64,000 nucleotides of DNA, from contig AP026140.1 in assembly GCA_030295235.1 (NCBI GenBank), positions 620,001 to 684,000 of the forward strand, in the 5' to 3' direction. Each line of letters opens with the position of its first letter. Positions within the stretch are counted from its first letter, which is position 1. The stretch comes from Fistulifera solaris (taxonomy: Eukaryota > Bacillariophyta > Bacillariophyceae > Naviculales > Stauroneidaceae). The notes below the pieces were generated by a model. It was given only the letters and a program-made list of their open reading frames with translations, ran no database searches and was not told the origin of the DNA. A program made the position numbers and the translations under genes. This document shows positions 11,034 to 21,086 of this stretch, piece after piece.

Positions 11034-11655
11034 TTTCTTCAACAAATCCCTTTGACAAGTAATCAAGATGGGTAAATAGGGTAAGTGCTGAAGGTGTTGA
11101 AAGGTAAAAAGCTCCCACAGATTCGTTCGTTCAATGACAATGATGGAAGAATGACGAGAAGCAGTAGGTGCTCCATCGTCGCGATGAGGATGCAAACGGC
11201 TTTCAAATTCAATTAAATGTCTGTGCGGTTCTGTATTTTGCGCGGCGGCGAGGTCCTAGCTGACAGGCGCGCGTCTGAGCGGACGGTGGGCAGACGTCGG
11301 TCTTGTTGATGAAAACAAAGAGTAATCGCGATCTACCGTTTCCCTTCTGAGCGTACCAGATACGTCGTACAACTGATCCTCGTGTTAGACAAGCATAGTA
11401 GAGAAAGTAATACTATAAAGGACAAGTTTCAAAAAAAAAAAAAAAAAAAAATAATAAGTAGGTTAATGAAAAAGTTGACGCTGCGTTTGTTGTTGTGGTT
11501 GATGTTGCTGTCAAAGAAAGAAACAACCAATAGAACCCAACACCTTCTCCATAATAGAGTCAGACGTGTGTCACACAATCGCATCAGCCGGCAAGAGTGA
11601 CTTGGTCTCACATTTTTTTAAGCGAAAGCACCAGTAAAAAAGGAAACATTTCATC
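11034..11655. promoter_or_regulatory. Divergent upstream region with long A-tract
   Basis: Head-to-head upstream region of the PP2C gene (minus) and the R3H gene (plus). It contains an uninterrupted run of about 22 A near 11431-11453, possibly a nucleosome-depleting tract. Its exact length is doubtful because runs in this assembly appear miscounted. No conserved coding sequence. Confidence 0.45.
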
Positions 11656-12858
11656 ATGACCAACGGAGATAACATTGAAGGTCTCTCCCGGTTCATGGGA
11701 GGATTGACGGTCGATACGTTACGACGATCGTCTCCTTTACACCCTTCGCGAACATTGCGCATTAGTGAAGCCGAAGCTTCTACTACAGTTGCTGCGTTGG
11801 ATACGAGTCGTCGACCTCGATCGAATCCGCGGGTACGGACGCCGATGCGGTACGAATCGCCGCTCAATCCGGACGAGTTCCGACGTCATCGTCCGGAAGA
11901 CGACGAAGAACGGATGGGTCTTTTCAGCGGGGCGTCCCGTGGGCGCCATGGAAAATCGAGTACGTATGCTTGTTGTTCCTCGAAGCATGAACGTTCCTCG
12001 AAGCATGAACCAAAAAGCGTCTTTTCTGATGTGTTGTTATGCAGTTGCAGATTCCGGAAGAGCGGCCGGCAAAATCACGTAAACAGGGACCTTCTCATCG
12101 CAAAATAAGACGATGGAACAACGATAAATTTCATCGCATAGCACACGAGTTGAAAGGAACGAAAGCGGCCGATGTTTTGATGCAAGGAGAAGCCGAGCAC
12201 CGCTATCGCACCATTTTGGATCCCGATTTGCAACAATCCAAACAAATGACTCGGTACGTATTTTATCTCGCGCACGGACACCATAGACTTCGATTGGAAC
12301 CTCAATAATATCTACGTTGACATGACTAGATTTTTGCAGGACAAAACGTTACAAGGTCTCCGCGATCGGTTCTTTGAAGGCGAATTCGCGACAATGCGTA
12401 CGCCGCACAAAGTTCATCCTACACCGGACGATTCTCCCGAGCAATGGATGAAACGCATCGATAGTCGCTTGCGGCCGGTGATCATCAAAGCCTGTACCAA
12501 CTCGTATCCGGCCACTTGTGTGGTCAAGGTCATGGAAGAGTTTTTGGTGCAGCTGTACTATGACACGCCATCCCAGCCATTGCCGCTGCATTGGTGGCAT
12601 GACTTGTTGGTCAAAGCACCAGAATTGGCAGACATGAATGGTAAAAGGGTCGTCGAGTTTAGTTTTCCCGTCGACTCTTCACAAGGGGGCTTTCATCGAT
12701 TATTGTTGCACGCTGTGGCACAATTTCATGGACTCCATGTCGTCTCTCGATTGATTCCGAATCAAGCACGTTTTCTATCCGTCTCGGGGTACATAGATTC
12801 GGAAGGTCCCGCGTTTTCTTTATTGGATCACCTAGAGAGAGGTAATGATCCCTCTTAA
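11656..12858 (+). CDS. R3H-domain protein with R3H-associated N-terminal domain (R3HDM4-like)
   Basis: Three exons. Exon 1 (11656 to about 11959-11963) encodes a basic Ser/Arg-rich leader. Exon 2 (about 12045-12257) carries an Arg-Lys helix (RKIRRWNNDKFHRIAHEL) typical of the R3H-associated domain. Exon 3 (12340-12858) has the domain core SPEQWMKRIDSRLRPVI and a C-terminal R3H-like fold, with GGFHRLLLHAVAQFHGLHVVSR close to the human R3HDM4 segment YERLLLHAVCQYMDL. R3H domains bind single-stranded nucleic acid; this subfamily is otherwise poorly studied. Intron 2 is 12258-12339 (GTATTT...TTTGCAG, phase 0). Intron 1 begins GTACGTATG and ends TTATGCAG near 12044, but the phases do not match with those sites, so either a base error or another site is used. 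An 18-bp tandem duplication sits inside intron 1. Confidence 0.72.
11975..12010 (+). repeat. 18-bp perfect tandem duplication inside an intron
   Basis: The unit GTTCCTCGAAGCATGAAC occurs twice without spacer (11975-11992 and 11993-12010). It lies in the first intron of the R3H gene and looks like a recent slippage or replication duplication. Confidence 0.85.
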
Positions 12859-12927
12859 ATGAGGGCCAGGAGTCGCTATAATAGTTGTGCGGTAATTTAT
12901 TAATTATTAGTTCTATACATCTCGAGA

Positions 12928-14821
12928 CTAGGACGAATGATTGGCTTTTTGCGATTCGTTCAAAAAGTCAAATGTCATATCACCAATGGCTTGAGCAATG
13001 TTTCGTGCGGCGTAAGGAACACCTTTGATCTTGGCGGACCGACTCAGTTGCTCCAGTTTGGTGGGATCGGTGAGCCACATGCAAACTTCTTCCGCAATGG
13101 CCATGGGATCCGAATCACTGCAATACGCGCCAAAGCCTCCCTCTACCACATACTCCACATTTCCTTCCTCTTGGCCTGGTAGAAATGAAGTAAGCATGAT
13201 CGGGAGTGAAAGGGCAGCGGCTTCGGAAATCGTTCCAGGGCCTGCTTTGGATACTAATATGTCAGCCGCCACCATGTATTCGGCAATGTTGGATACAAAG
13301 CCTACACCCAATACTTGCACCGATCCAGCATTTTCCGTGCTGGTATTACTATTAACTTCCACGGGTACCGCTTCTTCCTCTCCTTGACTTTCGGAAACAT
13401 CACCCGACTCTTCCTCCACGGGGTCTCTCTTGTCGTCAGTAGTAGTAGCTATATCGCCATTCAAGGACGTCAGGTAAGCACCGCCCAAAGACAGGCTTCC
13501 TTGACTCAGCATACGTCGTATCGAGCCTGTCACACCACTGGTCTCTATACATCCCGGCGAAGGAATCACACTCTGAGGGCCGCAAACATCCATGCTCAAA
13601 AATCGGTTGGTTAACCCCATCCGTTGCTTGGCCGCTTGCCAACGATTCAACACGTGTTTCCAGTCTCGTTCAGCAAAATCTTTCCGTAATTTTTCGTTGC
13701 GACCGCAAATCACCACAATTAACGCGTCGATGCCCTGTGTCACAAGCTCCACGTACATGGCGTCGACAATGTGGGAAAGAGAACCGACGCCTTCACCCCC
13801 TCCCATGACCAATATGGTTGGTTTATCAATAACTGGCAATTCGAGTTGTTGGCGCACGGTTTGCTGGTAGGCTTTTCCTTCCGGCGACATGCGATCGCCC
13901 AAATTTTCGGACTGCACGGCAAAGTCATGTCGAATGGGCAAACCCGCTAGTACAATCTTCTCCTCGGGTACTTTGCCTCGGGACATGGCCAATTGCTTCA
14001 CTTGCTCCGATCCTACAAACATTTTGTCCACACCATTCGCGAACCAGAGACAATGTGCGGAACCCAAGTCGGTTACCACAGTAAACATGGGCAATTTCTT
14101 GCCCAATTCTTTGGTGATTTTACTGCACGACAAGACCGGAACGTTCGTCATTAACGGATGAACGCTGATGACCACATCAGGATTGTAGCTTTTAATCGAT
14201 TTGCGGACTGCTTTCTCACACATTAACTTCAAATGCGCGTCGGCGAGCATTTCGAAGGCACGGCTGTTCGACACATTATACACCAACTTCCACTGAGAAG
14301 GGTGGGCACTCAAGTGCTTGTACCCTTTCACCAACGAATTGTACGGCGGAACTCCGTCTTTCTCCACAATATCTAAGAGGTCGTACGTCGATCCCGGGAA
14401 AAGGAGTTGAAATTGCTTCGCCAGAGATTCAGCGCTAGCACGGTGACCTCCACCAGTATCACTCGATAGGAAAAGAATCTTCAAACCTCTTGTTTGCTTT
14501 GACGATAATAATTCATCCATTTTAACACTATCCTCCACGCAAATTTCCTTCAAATGAAAAGGTTAGCGAGAAAATTCAGATGCGAAAAAGCAGGCAACAA
14601 GAACAGAAGAGACACTCATCGATGATTTTTGTTTTAGTTGCATGTGTCATCGAATGAATCTCCTGCCAACGAATACGAATAGGGCTAAATATTTCGCACA
14701 ACATTCGCAACTATGCCATGAGGAAACAACACCATTTCGGAGCACTTACCGCCATGTTTTGTTGTTGATGATTCGAAATGTCACGACTCCTTGGTGAATG
14801 GATTGCTTCAATCGCTGTCAT
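12928..14821 (-). CDS. MGD: Monogalactosyldiacylglycerol (MGDG) synthase, GT28
   Basis: Transfers galactose from UDP-galactose to diacylglycerol to make the main plastid membrane lipid. Exon 1 begins at the ATG at 14821 (MTAIEAIHSPRSRDI) and ends at 14750; the intron 14548-14749 (202 bp, GTAAGT donor, TTTGAAG acceptor, phase 0) precedes exon 2 (14547-12928). The GT28 signature is clear: KILFLSSDTGGGHRASAESL at the N terminus, DVVISVHPLM, FTVVTDLGSAHCLWF, an ILVMGGGEGVGS nucleotide-sugar loop, and the C-terminal KAGPGTISEAAAL. A low-complexity acidic insert (about residues 370-420) separates the two halves of the UDP-sugar domain. No classical diatom plastid presequence is seen, so it may sit on an outer plastid membrane or the ER. 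Diatoms have several MGD isoforms; I cannot assign this one. Confidence 0.93.
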
Positions 14822-15243
14822 GTTGAAGGGTGTGACAGGTTTCTTTTTGGCAAAATGGAAGAGAGGATGAAGAAAGCGCAAGACGAGGAAGTAACGCACT
14901 TTTTCAAAACGTCTATGTAATCAAGCTAGATGGCTTTGCTGGCGTTTTACTATAAAAGTCAATGTAGCCCACTATTTTGCTTTTGTACGAAACCGTTAAA
15001 ACTCGTGAGTGCCGTTACAGTACAATATAAGCTTATATACAGCCAGCACACAAACAGATGCAAAAGGGCTAGGTTTTTTTTCCTCGTGAGAGTCATGATC
15101 ATGAGTCAAGAGGCTAACAACTTAGGTATAGAAACAACTAGAGACCTAGCCTACAATCAATCTGAAGCAACAATGTAGGCTTGATTTTACATTACAATTA
15201 ATTCCAGAAACTAATTCGGAACATGTAGCCATTTGACGTGTTT
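14822..15243. other. Intergenic
   Basis: About 420 bp between two minus-strand genes. It holds the 5' flank of MGDG synthase and the 3' flank of the next gene. Nothing else is supported. Confidence 0.5.
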
Positions 15244-16608
15244 TTAAAGCTCGACGGTATCGGGCAAGTATCCTTGCTTGGACGATTTTCTCCTAGGTCG
15301 ATTCAGTTCGCGTTGCCGCTTCAGAAACAGCTTGCGTTCTCGGTCATTCACAGTGATATCTTCGGGATTCACGGTTAACATTTCCGGATAAGTCTCGCTC
15401 ACATATACGTGTTGAATATCATACGGCGAGCCGGGTTGCTCCGCATCCGAAAAGTCATCGTCCGTAATCACTTCGGCACTCAAGGTACGATCACGGTGGG
15501 TGCCGCGTCTTTCCAGATAATCACTGTTGGACGAGCGGGGTGATACCGTTTTTGCGCCTCCCGTTAAGCTTGCATCATCCAACGTGCCCCTAGATTTCGA
15601 AGTGGGACTTTTAGGACGTCGAGTTACGACGAAAAACGTTCGCAGAATACAGTAACCCAAGCCGACAATAAAGCAAGTAATCAACGCAACGGCAATCAAG
15701 AAAATGCCAATATCTTTGATTCCACTGGAAGGCAAGAGGTCGGATTCGGGTGCGGTGATATCAGAAACAGTACCCTCATTGTCAGGCTGCTCCTCCGTAT
15801 CGGTTTCGTTTGGCGGTTCCTCTCTGTCCGTTTCGTCTGGCTGTTCCTCTGTATTCGTTTCGTCCGGCTGCTCTTCTGTATCCGTCTCCCCAGGCTGTTC
15901 CTCCGCATCAGTCTCAGATGGGAAAACCAGCTCATTGGAGCCAAAGTCAATGGTGTTATTGTGAATGAGCGGAAGAACAGTGTCCTTGATGGCAGTGAAA
16001 TTGATGGAAGGGATCGTCTCCGCAAAGTACAAGACAGCGGATCCCATCATACGAAAGCAACTTGTACTTGTCGGATTACTCTGACAATTCACACTCAATA
16101 TGGTCGGGTGCGAGGCGGAACCAACACCCCACAGTCCCTCCAGACGACTTTGCGCTAGTTTGCGGCTGCCATTTAAGAATTTGTCACACACACCGCTCTC
16201 GAGCAGGAGCGAATCCCGCAAATAGCGGATCAGTTTCGTTTGAATCGATCGAGACTCCAGTATAGGGTCACTCGTTGTCGTGAGCTCAAAAATATACGTC
16301 ACAACAAAACTGTTGCGTGTTCCGTAAACATCATTTTTCACGGCACTCTGACAAGCTTTCGCCAACGAAGGGCCACCATCCGTATCCGCGTTGTTTGTAT
16401 TCTCATCAGTTGCAGGCATAACAGCTGTCGCTGGAGCAGAGATTGGGGAAGCTACCGGTGTAGGGAAGATATTTGTTGAAGTGGGCGCTCCGCCATCGGG
16501 TGCCCCGGCTGGAGTAGACGAGTTCGTTTGAAGGGCGCGGCGAGAAAACGCGTGCTCGGATGAATGCACCGTGCCAAAAAAGCACAGAGATAGAATGAAT
16601 AATTGCAT
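15244..16608 (-). CDS. Type I membrane protein with acidic nine-residue repeats
   Basis: I choose the ATG at 16608 because it begins a clear signal peptide (QLFILSLCFFGTVHS); the frame is open upstream to 16776 but without a signal. About 454 residues. The luminal part is Thr/Ser/Pro-rich, then a roughly 150-residue region with cysteines, possibly a folded domain, then five tandem nine-residue repeats of the type ETDTEEQPD, a transmembrane helix (IGIFLIAVALITCFIVGLGYCIL) and a basic, Ser-rich cytoplasmic tail with an acidic patch (TDDDFSDAEQPGS). It resembles other diatom surface proteins in overall plan, but I recognise no named family and no function can be given. Confidence 0.7.
   Translation of the reverse strand: MQLFILSLCFFGTVHSSEHAFSRRALQTNSSTPAGAPDGGAPTSTNIFPTPVASPISAPATAVMPATDENTNNADTDGGPSLAKACQSAVKNDVYGTRNSFVVTYIFELTTTSDPILESRSIQTKLIRYLRDSLLLESGVCDKFLNGSRKLAQSRLEGLWGVGSASHPTILSVNCQSNPTSTSCFRMMGSAVLYFAETIPSINFTAIKDTVLPLIHNNTIDFGSNELVFPSETDAEEQPGETDTEEQPDETNTEEQPDETDREEPPNETDTEEQPDNEGTVSDITAPESDLLPSSGIKDIGIFLIAVALITCFIVGLGYCILRTFFVVTRRPKSPTSKSRGTLDDASLTGGAKTVSPRSSNSDYLERRGTHRDRTLSAEVITDDDFSDAEQPGSPYDIQHVYVSETYPEMLTVNPEDITVNDRERKLFLKRQRELNRPRRKSSKQGYLPDTVEL
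15785..15919 (-). repeat. 27-bp minisatellite within coding sequence, five units
   Basis: Five imperfect units of 27 bp encode ETDAEEQPG, ETDTEEQPD, ETNTEEQPD, ETDREEPPN and ETDTEEQPD. The unit is a multiple of three, so copy number can vary without frame loss; it would form an extended acidic stalk just outside the membrane. Confidence 0.85.
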
Positions 16609-17404
16609 GATGGTTGTTGATCGCGTGTCAATGATCAATGATGTTGTAATGTTTGCTTGACCCCGAACGTCGTTGTTATTGTGTGATACCAAATTAATGA
16701 GGCACAAGACGCGACAAATACGATGAGTGCAGGTCCTGTAAACCGAAGAAGCACTGGCACCTTCTTCTACTATCACATTCGCCTCTTACTAGATTGTTAT
16801 TGCAAGCAATGGATACGGCAGTGTGTCATTATTCTTTCGAGGATACTCACAAAATAATTCGTTCGGCGGTCCTGTTCTGAAAAATCTTCGGAGCTTTTTC
16901 CAAAGTTGCATCCATTTTCTAAGTAAAACACAAGTTTGGCCGGCACGAGCCGTTCAATAAGCCGTTGGGGTATTACTCTAGCACATAGTGTACTGGGCGC
17001 GTCATAGGAAACCGCAACCGCCTGTTCGTGCGTCCTGCGTGTTTCCCCTTCTAAAGTCTCAAGTCACGACTCATTCGTGACTTTTCTGAAACGTGGATTG
17101 TTTTGCAGTTGCGTCCGCGGGCTTTCGAAAGCGGGAACCAACCAAAAGCTTGTGCCCCCTTTCACTATTGCTTAAAGTGTACCCCCGGCTCAGATGTTTC
17201 TACGTCATTCCGTCTCCCGACCGCAACGCCAACCAAATTTTTTTTCCAGCTCCAAGATCTCGCGAAGAAAAACGAAAAGCGAACGTTTGCGAGAGCGATC
17301 GGATCCAACAGGAAATTACAAAGAACGACGAGCTTTTTGTTTGACGCAATACGGTACAATTATTTTACTCAAATCATAATCATCAACAACACAAAGCAAT
17401 CATC
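16609..17404. promoter_or_regulatory. Divergent upstream region between membrane protein and argininosuccinate synthase
   Basis: About 0.8 kb, no conserved coding sequence. Near the argininosuccinate synthase start there is a TACGTCA half-site of the CRE type at about 17201. The region is otherwise unremarkable. Confidence 0.4.
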
Positions 17405-18658
17405 ATGACTGACAGCAAACCCAAAGTTCTCCTCGCTTACTCGGGCGGTCTCGATACGTCGGTGATCCTCAAGTGGCTCAGCGAGAAAGGATACGACGTC
17501 GTGGCGTTTTGCGCGAATGTCGGTCAGCATGAAGAAGACTTCTCGGCGATCCAAGCCAAGGCTGTTTCGTGCGGTGCCAGCAAGTGCATTGTCTCGGACC
17601 TTCGCAAGGACTTTGTAGACAACTATGTCTTTGAAGCCATCAAGACGAACGCCATTTACGAAGGCCGTTATTTGCTCGGAACTTCCATCGCTCGCCCCTG
17701 CATTGCCAAGGAGATGATCCGCATCGCCAACGAAGAAGGGTGCTCGTACATTGCTCACGGTGCTACTGGAAAGGGAAACGATCAAGTACGCTTCGAAATG
17801 TGCTGCCAGGCTTTGAGTCCGACCATTCAGTGCGTCGCTCCGTGGCGCGATGCCGAGTTCATTGAGTCTTTCAAGGGACGCAGTGATTTGCTCGCGTACT
17901 GCACAAAGCACAGCATCCCTGTGGATGCCAAGCCCAAAGCCAATTACTCGATCGACGAGAACCTTTTCCACACATCGTACGAGTCGGGTATGCTCGAAGA
18001 CGCCATGTGTGGACCGGATGAAAGCATGTTCAAGATGACCACGTCGCCCAAGACTGCTCCGGATGCTGGAGAAATTGTCGAAATCGAATTTGTGCAGGGC
18101 ATCCCTACCAAAATTACCAACAAGACCGATGGTACGGAAATTACGGATTCTCTGGAATTGTTCTTGTACTGCAACAAGATTGCGGGCAAGCACGGTGTCG
18201 GCCGCATTGATATTGTCGAAAACCGATTTGTCGGTATCAAGAGTCGGGGTGTCTACGAGACGCCCGGAGGTACCTTGCTTCGCGCGGCTCACATGGACCT
18301 GGAAGGGATCACCATGGACCGCGAAGTCAAGCGCATCACCGAAGGACTTTCGGCCGAATTCGCTCGCCTTTGTTACAACGGTTTCTGGTTTGCTCCCGAA
18401 ATGGAGTTGATCCGCCATTCCATCACGTTCTCACAGCGCGATGTGACCGGCTTGGTCAAACTCGAATTGTACAAGGGAAATGTCACGGTAATGGGCCGAT
18501 CGTCGCCCAAGGCATTGTACAATGCGGACTTGGCCAGTATGGACCAAGAAGGCGGTGGTGAGGCCTTTGACTACAATCCGGCGGATGCCAACGGTTTTAT
18601 CCGCATCAATGCCGTTCGTCTCAAAACTTACGCTGCTCTTCGCGCCAAGGATGCTTAA
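17405..18658 (+). CDS. ASS1: Argininosuccinate synthase
   Basis: 417 residues, intact, full family length. It condenses citrulline and aspartate with ATP to argininosuccinate, in arginine synthesis and the diatom ornithine-urea cycle. The N-terminal ATP pyrophosphatase loop AYSGGLDTSVILKWL (about residues 10-24) is followed by the family motifs EGRYLLGTSIARPCIAK, HGATGKGNDQVRFE, YSIDENLFHTSYESG and GVYETPGG. No signal or transit peptide is present, which predicts a cytosolic enzyme. Codon use is regular and GC-rich in third positions, typical of a well-expressed gene here. A 349-residue frame on the opposite strand is only its shadow. Confidence 0.97.
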   Translation: MTDSKPKVLLAYSGGLDTSVILKWLSEKGYDVVAFCANVGQHEEDFSAIQAKAVSCGASKCIVSDLRKDFVDNYVFEAIKTNAIYEGRYLLGTSIARPCIAKEMIRIANEEGCSYIAHGATGKGNDQVRFEMCCQALSPTIQCVAPWRDAEFIESFKGRSDLLAYCTKHSIPVDAKPKANYSIDENLFHTSYESGMLEDAMCGPDESMFKMTTSPKTAPDAGEIVEIEFVQGIPTKITNKTDGTEITDSLELFLYCNKIAGKHGVGRIDIVENRFVGIKSRGVYETPGGTLLRAAHMDLEGITMDREVKRITEGLSAEFARLCYNGFWFAPEMELIRHSITFSQRDVTGLVKLELYKGNVTVMGRSSPKALYNADLASMDQEGGGEAFDYNPADANGFIRINAVRLKTYAALRAKDA

Positions 18659-18731
18659 TGGAATATTTTAGTTTAGTTTAGAACTGTCTATCCATCCGTT
18701 TGCATTTTCTTACTATTTCCATCGAAAGTCC

Positions 18732-20494
18732 TCAAGTCAGCTGCGTATTTGTGATAACAAAATCATCATCTTCATCGTCGATGGTAAAGTTTTCCGAATC
18801 ATCTGTTGGGAGGGCTGTATGCCCACTCCTTCTTTGCCATCATCAGCGTCACCGCCGTAACATACTGGCTCTTCGACCATTATACCATCCATTTCGGCTC
18901 TCCCCGGAGCGCCCATTTTGCGCTGTAGGTTCAAAGGGACCCAATGTGCAAAATACAGATAGGTAAACAGACCTCCCAGTGTCATGCCAAAGAAAACCAA
19001 TAATAGAAAACCTCCGAACGCACTGCGCGACGACACCAATATGGCGGTCGCTTGAGTCACAGCCGGGGTGAACTCCACGGGAATAGCATAAAGCCTTTCG
19101 CAGTTTCGCGTTTTCACGTCGTAATACATGGCTTCCAACAACTTTGTGGAGTCACAAATTTCTTGCCCACTCGGGCACCCTTTCATTTGATCGGTGATGA
19201 CCTTGCCATCGTAGATCATTCGGAAGCCAAAATCAGATGTATACAATGCTGGGTCCTTGCGGCCATCCAGATTAATCTCATGAATCTCAATGATCAACAT
19301 ACTGGCATACGTGGGCCATTGTTCGTCAAACATATCCATACTCGCCAAAATGGCCATGATGGTCGAGTCATGACCGGAAAACAACGCGAATGGCGGCACG
19401 TACGTTTCTCCTCCGCTCTCCACAAAGGTTTGTATGTTTTTCATGATTTCGGCACGCAAGGGTCCCGAAACCAGCTTGCTGTATTCCGCAAAGTCAAACG
19501 TCGCCAACATGGTTCTTTGTTGAACGTAAAAGCGCAATAGGCGAGAAAACATACTCGTTTCGCTATTCTGGTCGCCGTCGTAATCGTTGATTTTCGGATG
19601 TAGTTCACGATCGGAACAGATGGTCGTCAAAAGACAATCGGAGATGTCTCCCGTACTTCCGAGTACTTCTTGTTGAAATTGACGCAGTTCCTTCGCATCA
19701 TCGGATTCATTGAAAATCCGAAAGTCCCGCGTACGATAGAATCGTTCTCGGAACTCCGCCAATCGGGGACACAACGCTTCATGATCTCCGACAATATCAC
19801 GTGTATAATCGGCAGTATGGATCGTCAAACCGCCACTTTGCTCCAGTTCCTTTCCCAACATGGCCTGTAACAACAATTGTCCCGATTGTAACGTCCTTTG
19901 TTCATCGTCCGATCGGAAGTAGACGGCCTTGTCCAAGGAACCTCCCAAAGGTAAATGTAAATTTTTGTGGGAAGGCCCATCCTCATCATCACTATGAATA
20001 TACGCACGTCGCAAATGCAATCCATTGGTAAGTTGTTGTTGCATCCCTTGTTCCAACAATTGTCCGATTTGACACGTCCCCGGTAAGATGTTGGACAAAT
20101 TGTATTGCGGAAATTGCAACGCATCGTAGATTTGCGGAAAGGTCAACCATTCGTCATCGGTAGCCCGATCGGCCGCCAAATAGGTACTGGGAGGACACGT
20201 CCAGGGTTCGAGCGGAACACCGCACGTTTGGTTGTGCACCGGCGTCCGCGCCCCGTGCCGCAGAATCACAGTGACGTGCTGTAACCGACTTTCGCCGTGC
20301 CCTACTGTAGTGAGAGGCGGAATGGTCCGATTTTGCATTTGTGCGGTGGTCGAACATTGTGGCGGATAGTGGGAATAGCGTTGATACCACGATTCGGCAT
20401 TGGCACTAAAGACGACTTGCGCGTGTGAAGGTGTGTGCAAGAAAAGAAGCAGCAGCAGCACGGTGATGCGGCGGTTGCCGCTGTTCCATTGCAT
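18732..20494 (-). CDS. Membrane-anchored histidine acid phosphatase
   Basis: Histidine phosphatase superfamily, branch 2 (lysosomal acid phosphatase/phytase type), which hydrolyses phosphomonoesters through a phosphohistidine. A signal peptide (VLLLLLFLHTPSHA) is followed by the catalytic motif VILRHGARTP (nucleophile His at about 80) and the HD proton-donor motif FSGHDST near residue 375. Several N-glycosylation sequons occur, then a C-terminal transmembrane helix (GGFLLLVFFGMTLGGLFTYLYF) and a short tail, giving type I topology with the catalytic domain outside or in the vacuole lumen. The frame in the tail may be shifted at the run 18808-18810: the alternative frame gives an acidic tail (DDSENFTIDDEDDDF) ending at 18732, while the unshifted frame ends at 18737. 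It is divergently paired with the phytase-like gene at 21087. Confidence 0.87.
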
Positions 20495-21086
20495 CTTTAC
20501 AAGCGATTGCAGCTAAGGTAAGTGCTATTTCATACAGGAGAGATTAGCTAGTCTAGTCCTGCAATATTCAATTGAAACTAGGAAAGAGGACGAAATGCAT
20601 TGTTCGCCTTTCTTATTGTGGTTATTTGTCCCACCAGATCGTTCCCTACTATTGCGTCACGAAACAATATAATGACCTCACGAACCAGGTGATCGATTAG
20701 AGTTATTGCTACCACGGCACACGGCAACAAAAATAAATAAGCGCGCGCGCCACGACCTTTTTTGCCGCATCATTTCCTCGCAACTAAAAACGAGAAGATT
20801 CTCTCACACACGTCGTTTGAATCTTTGGATGCTTCATCCAAGCGAGAAACGCTATTGTCTCAAAAATAGCTAAAAACACTGCTGGCGTACAGTGTCCTTT
20901 TGTGACGGACACTGCTGCAATCTGTGAATGTCGAAGATTCATTCATTCGTTTGAGAAGATAATGTAGTGTCATATCGCTTCTCTCGACGATCCTTTGGAT
21001 CGGCACACAAAAAGATCGAAAGCATTTTTCGGCTTCATTTTTGTGATTGTGCCGATCATTCTTTCTTTTGATTTTGCCTCTTCACC
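20495..21086. promoter_or_regulatory. Divergent promoter between two secreted phosphohydrolases, with three inverted repeats
   Basis: This 592-bp region lies between the acid phosphatase and the phytase-like protein. It holds three perfect short inverted repeats: TTGGATG/CATCCAA (20825-20841, 3-bp loop), CAGTGTCC/GGACACTG (20890-20897 and 20907-20914), and GATCGGCAC/GTGCCGATC (20998-21006 and 21049-21057). They could be dimeric regulator sites or 5' UTR hairpins of the plus-strand gene. A GCGCGCGCGCC tract lies near 20741. Which factor binds cannot be told. Confidence 0.45.

Noticed and set aside
11431-11453. Long A-run as the poly(A) tail of a processed retrogene
   Set aside because: No gene-derived sequence lies upstream of it and no target-site duplication was seen; it is more likely a promoter A-tract.
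14711-14899. Using the full upstream frame as the N terminus of MGDG synthase
   Set aside because: It begins at GTG and no ATG precedes it in frame; the ATG at 14821 followed by a phase-0 GTAAGT intron gives a cleaner gene model.
17369-18418. 349-residue open frame on the minus strand
   Set aside because: Antisense shadow of argininosuccinate synthase.
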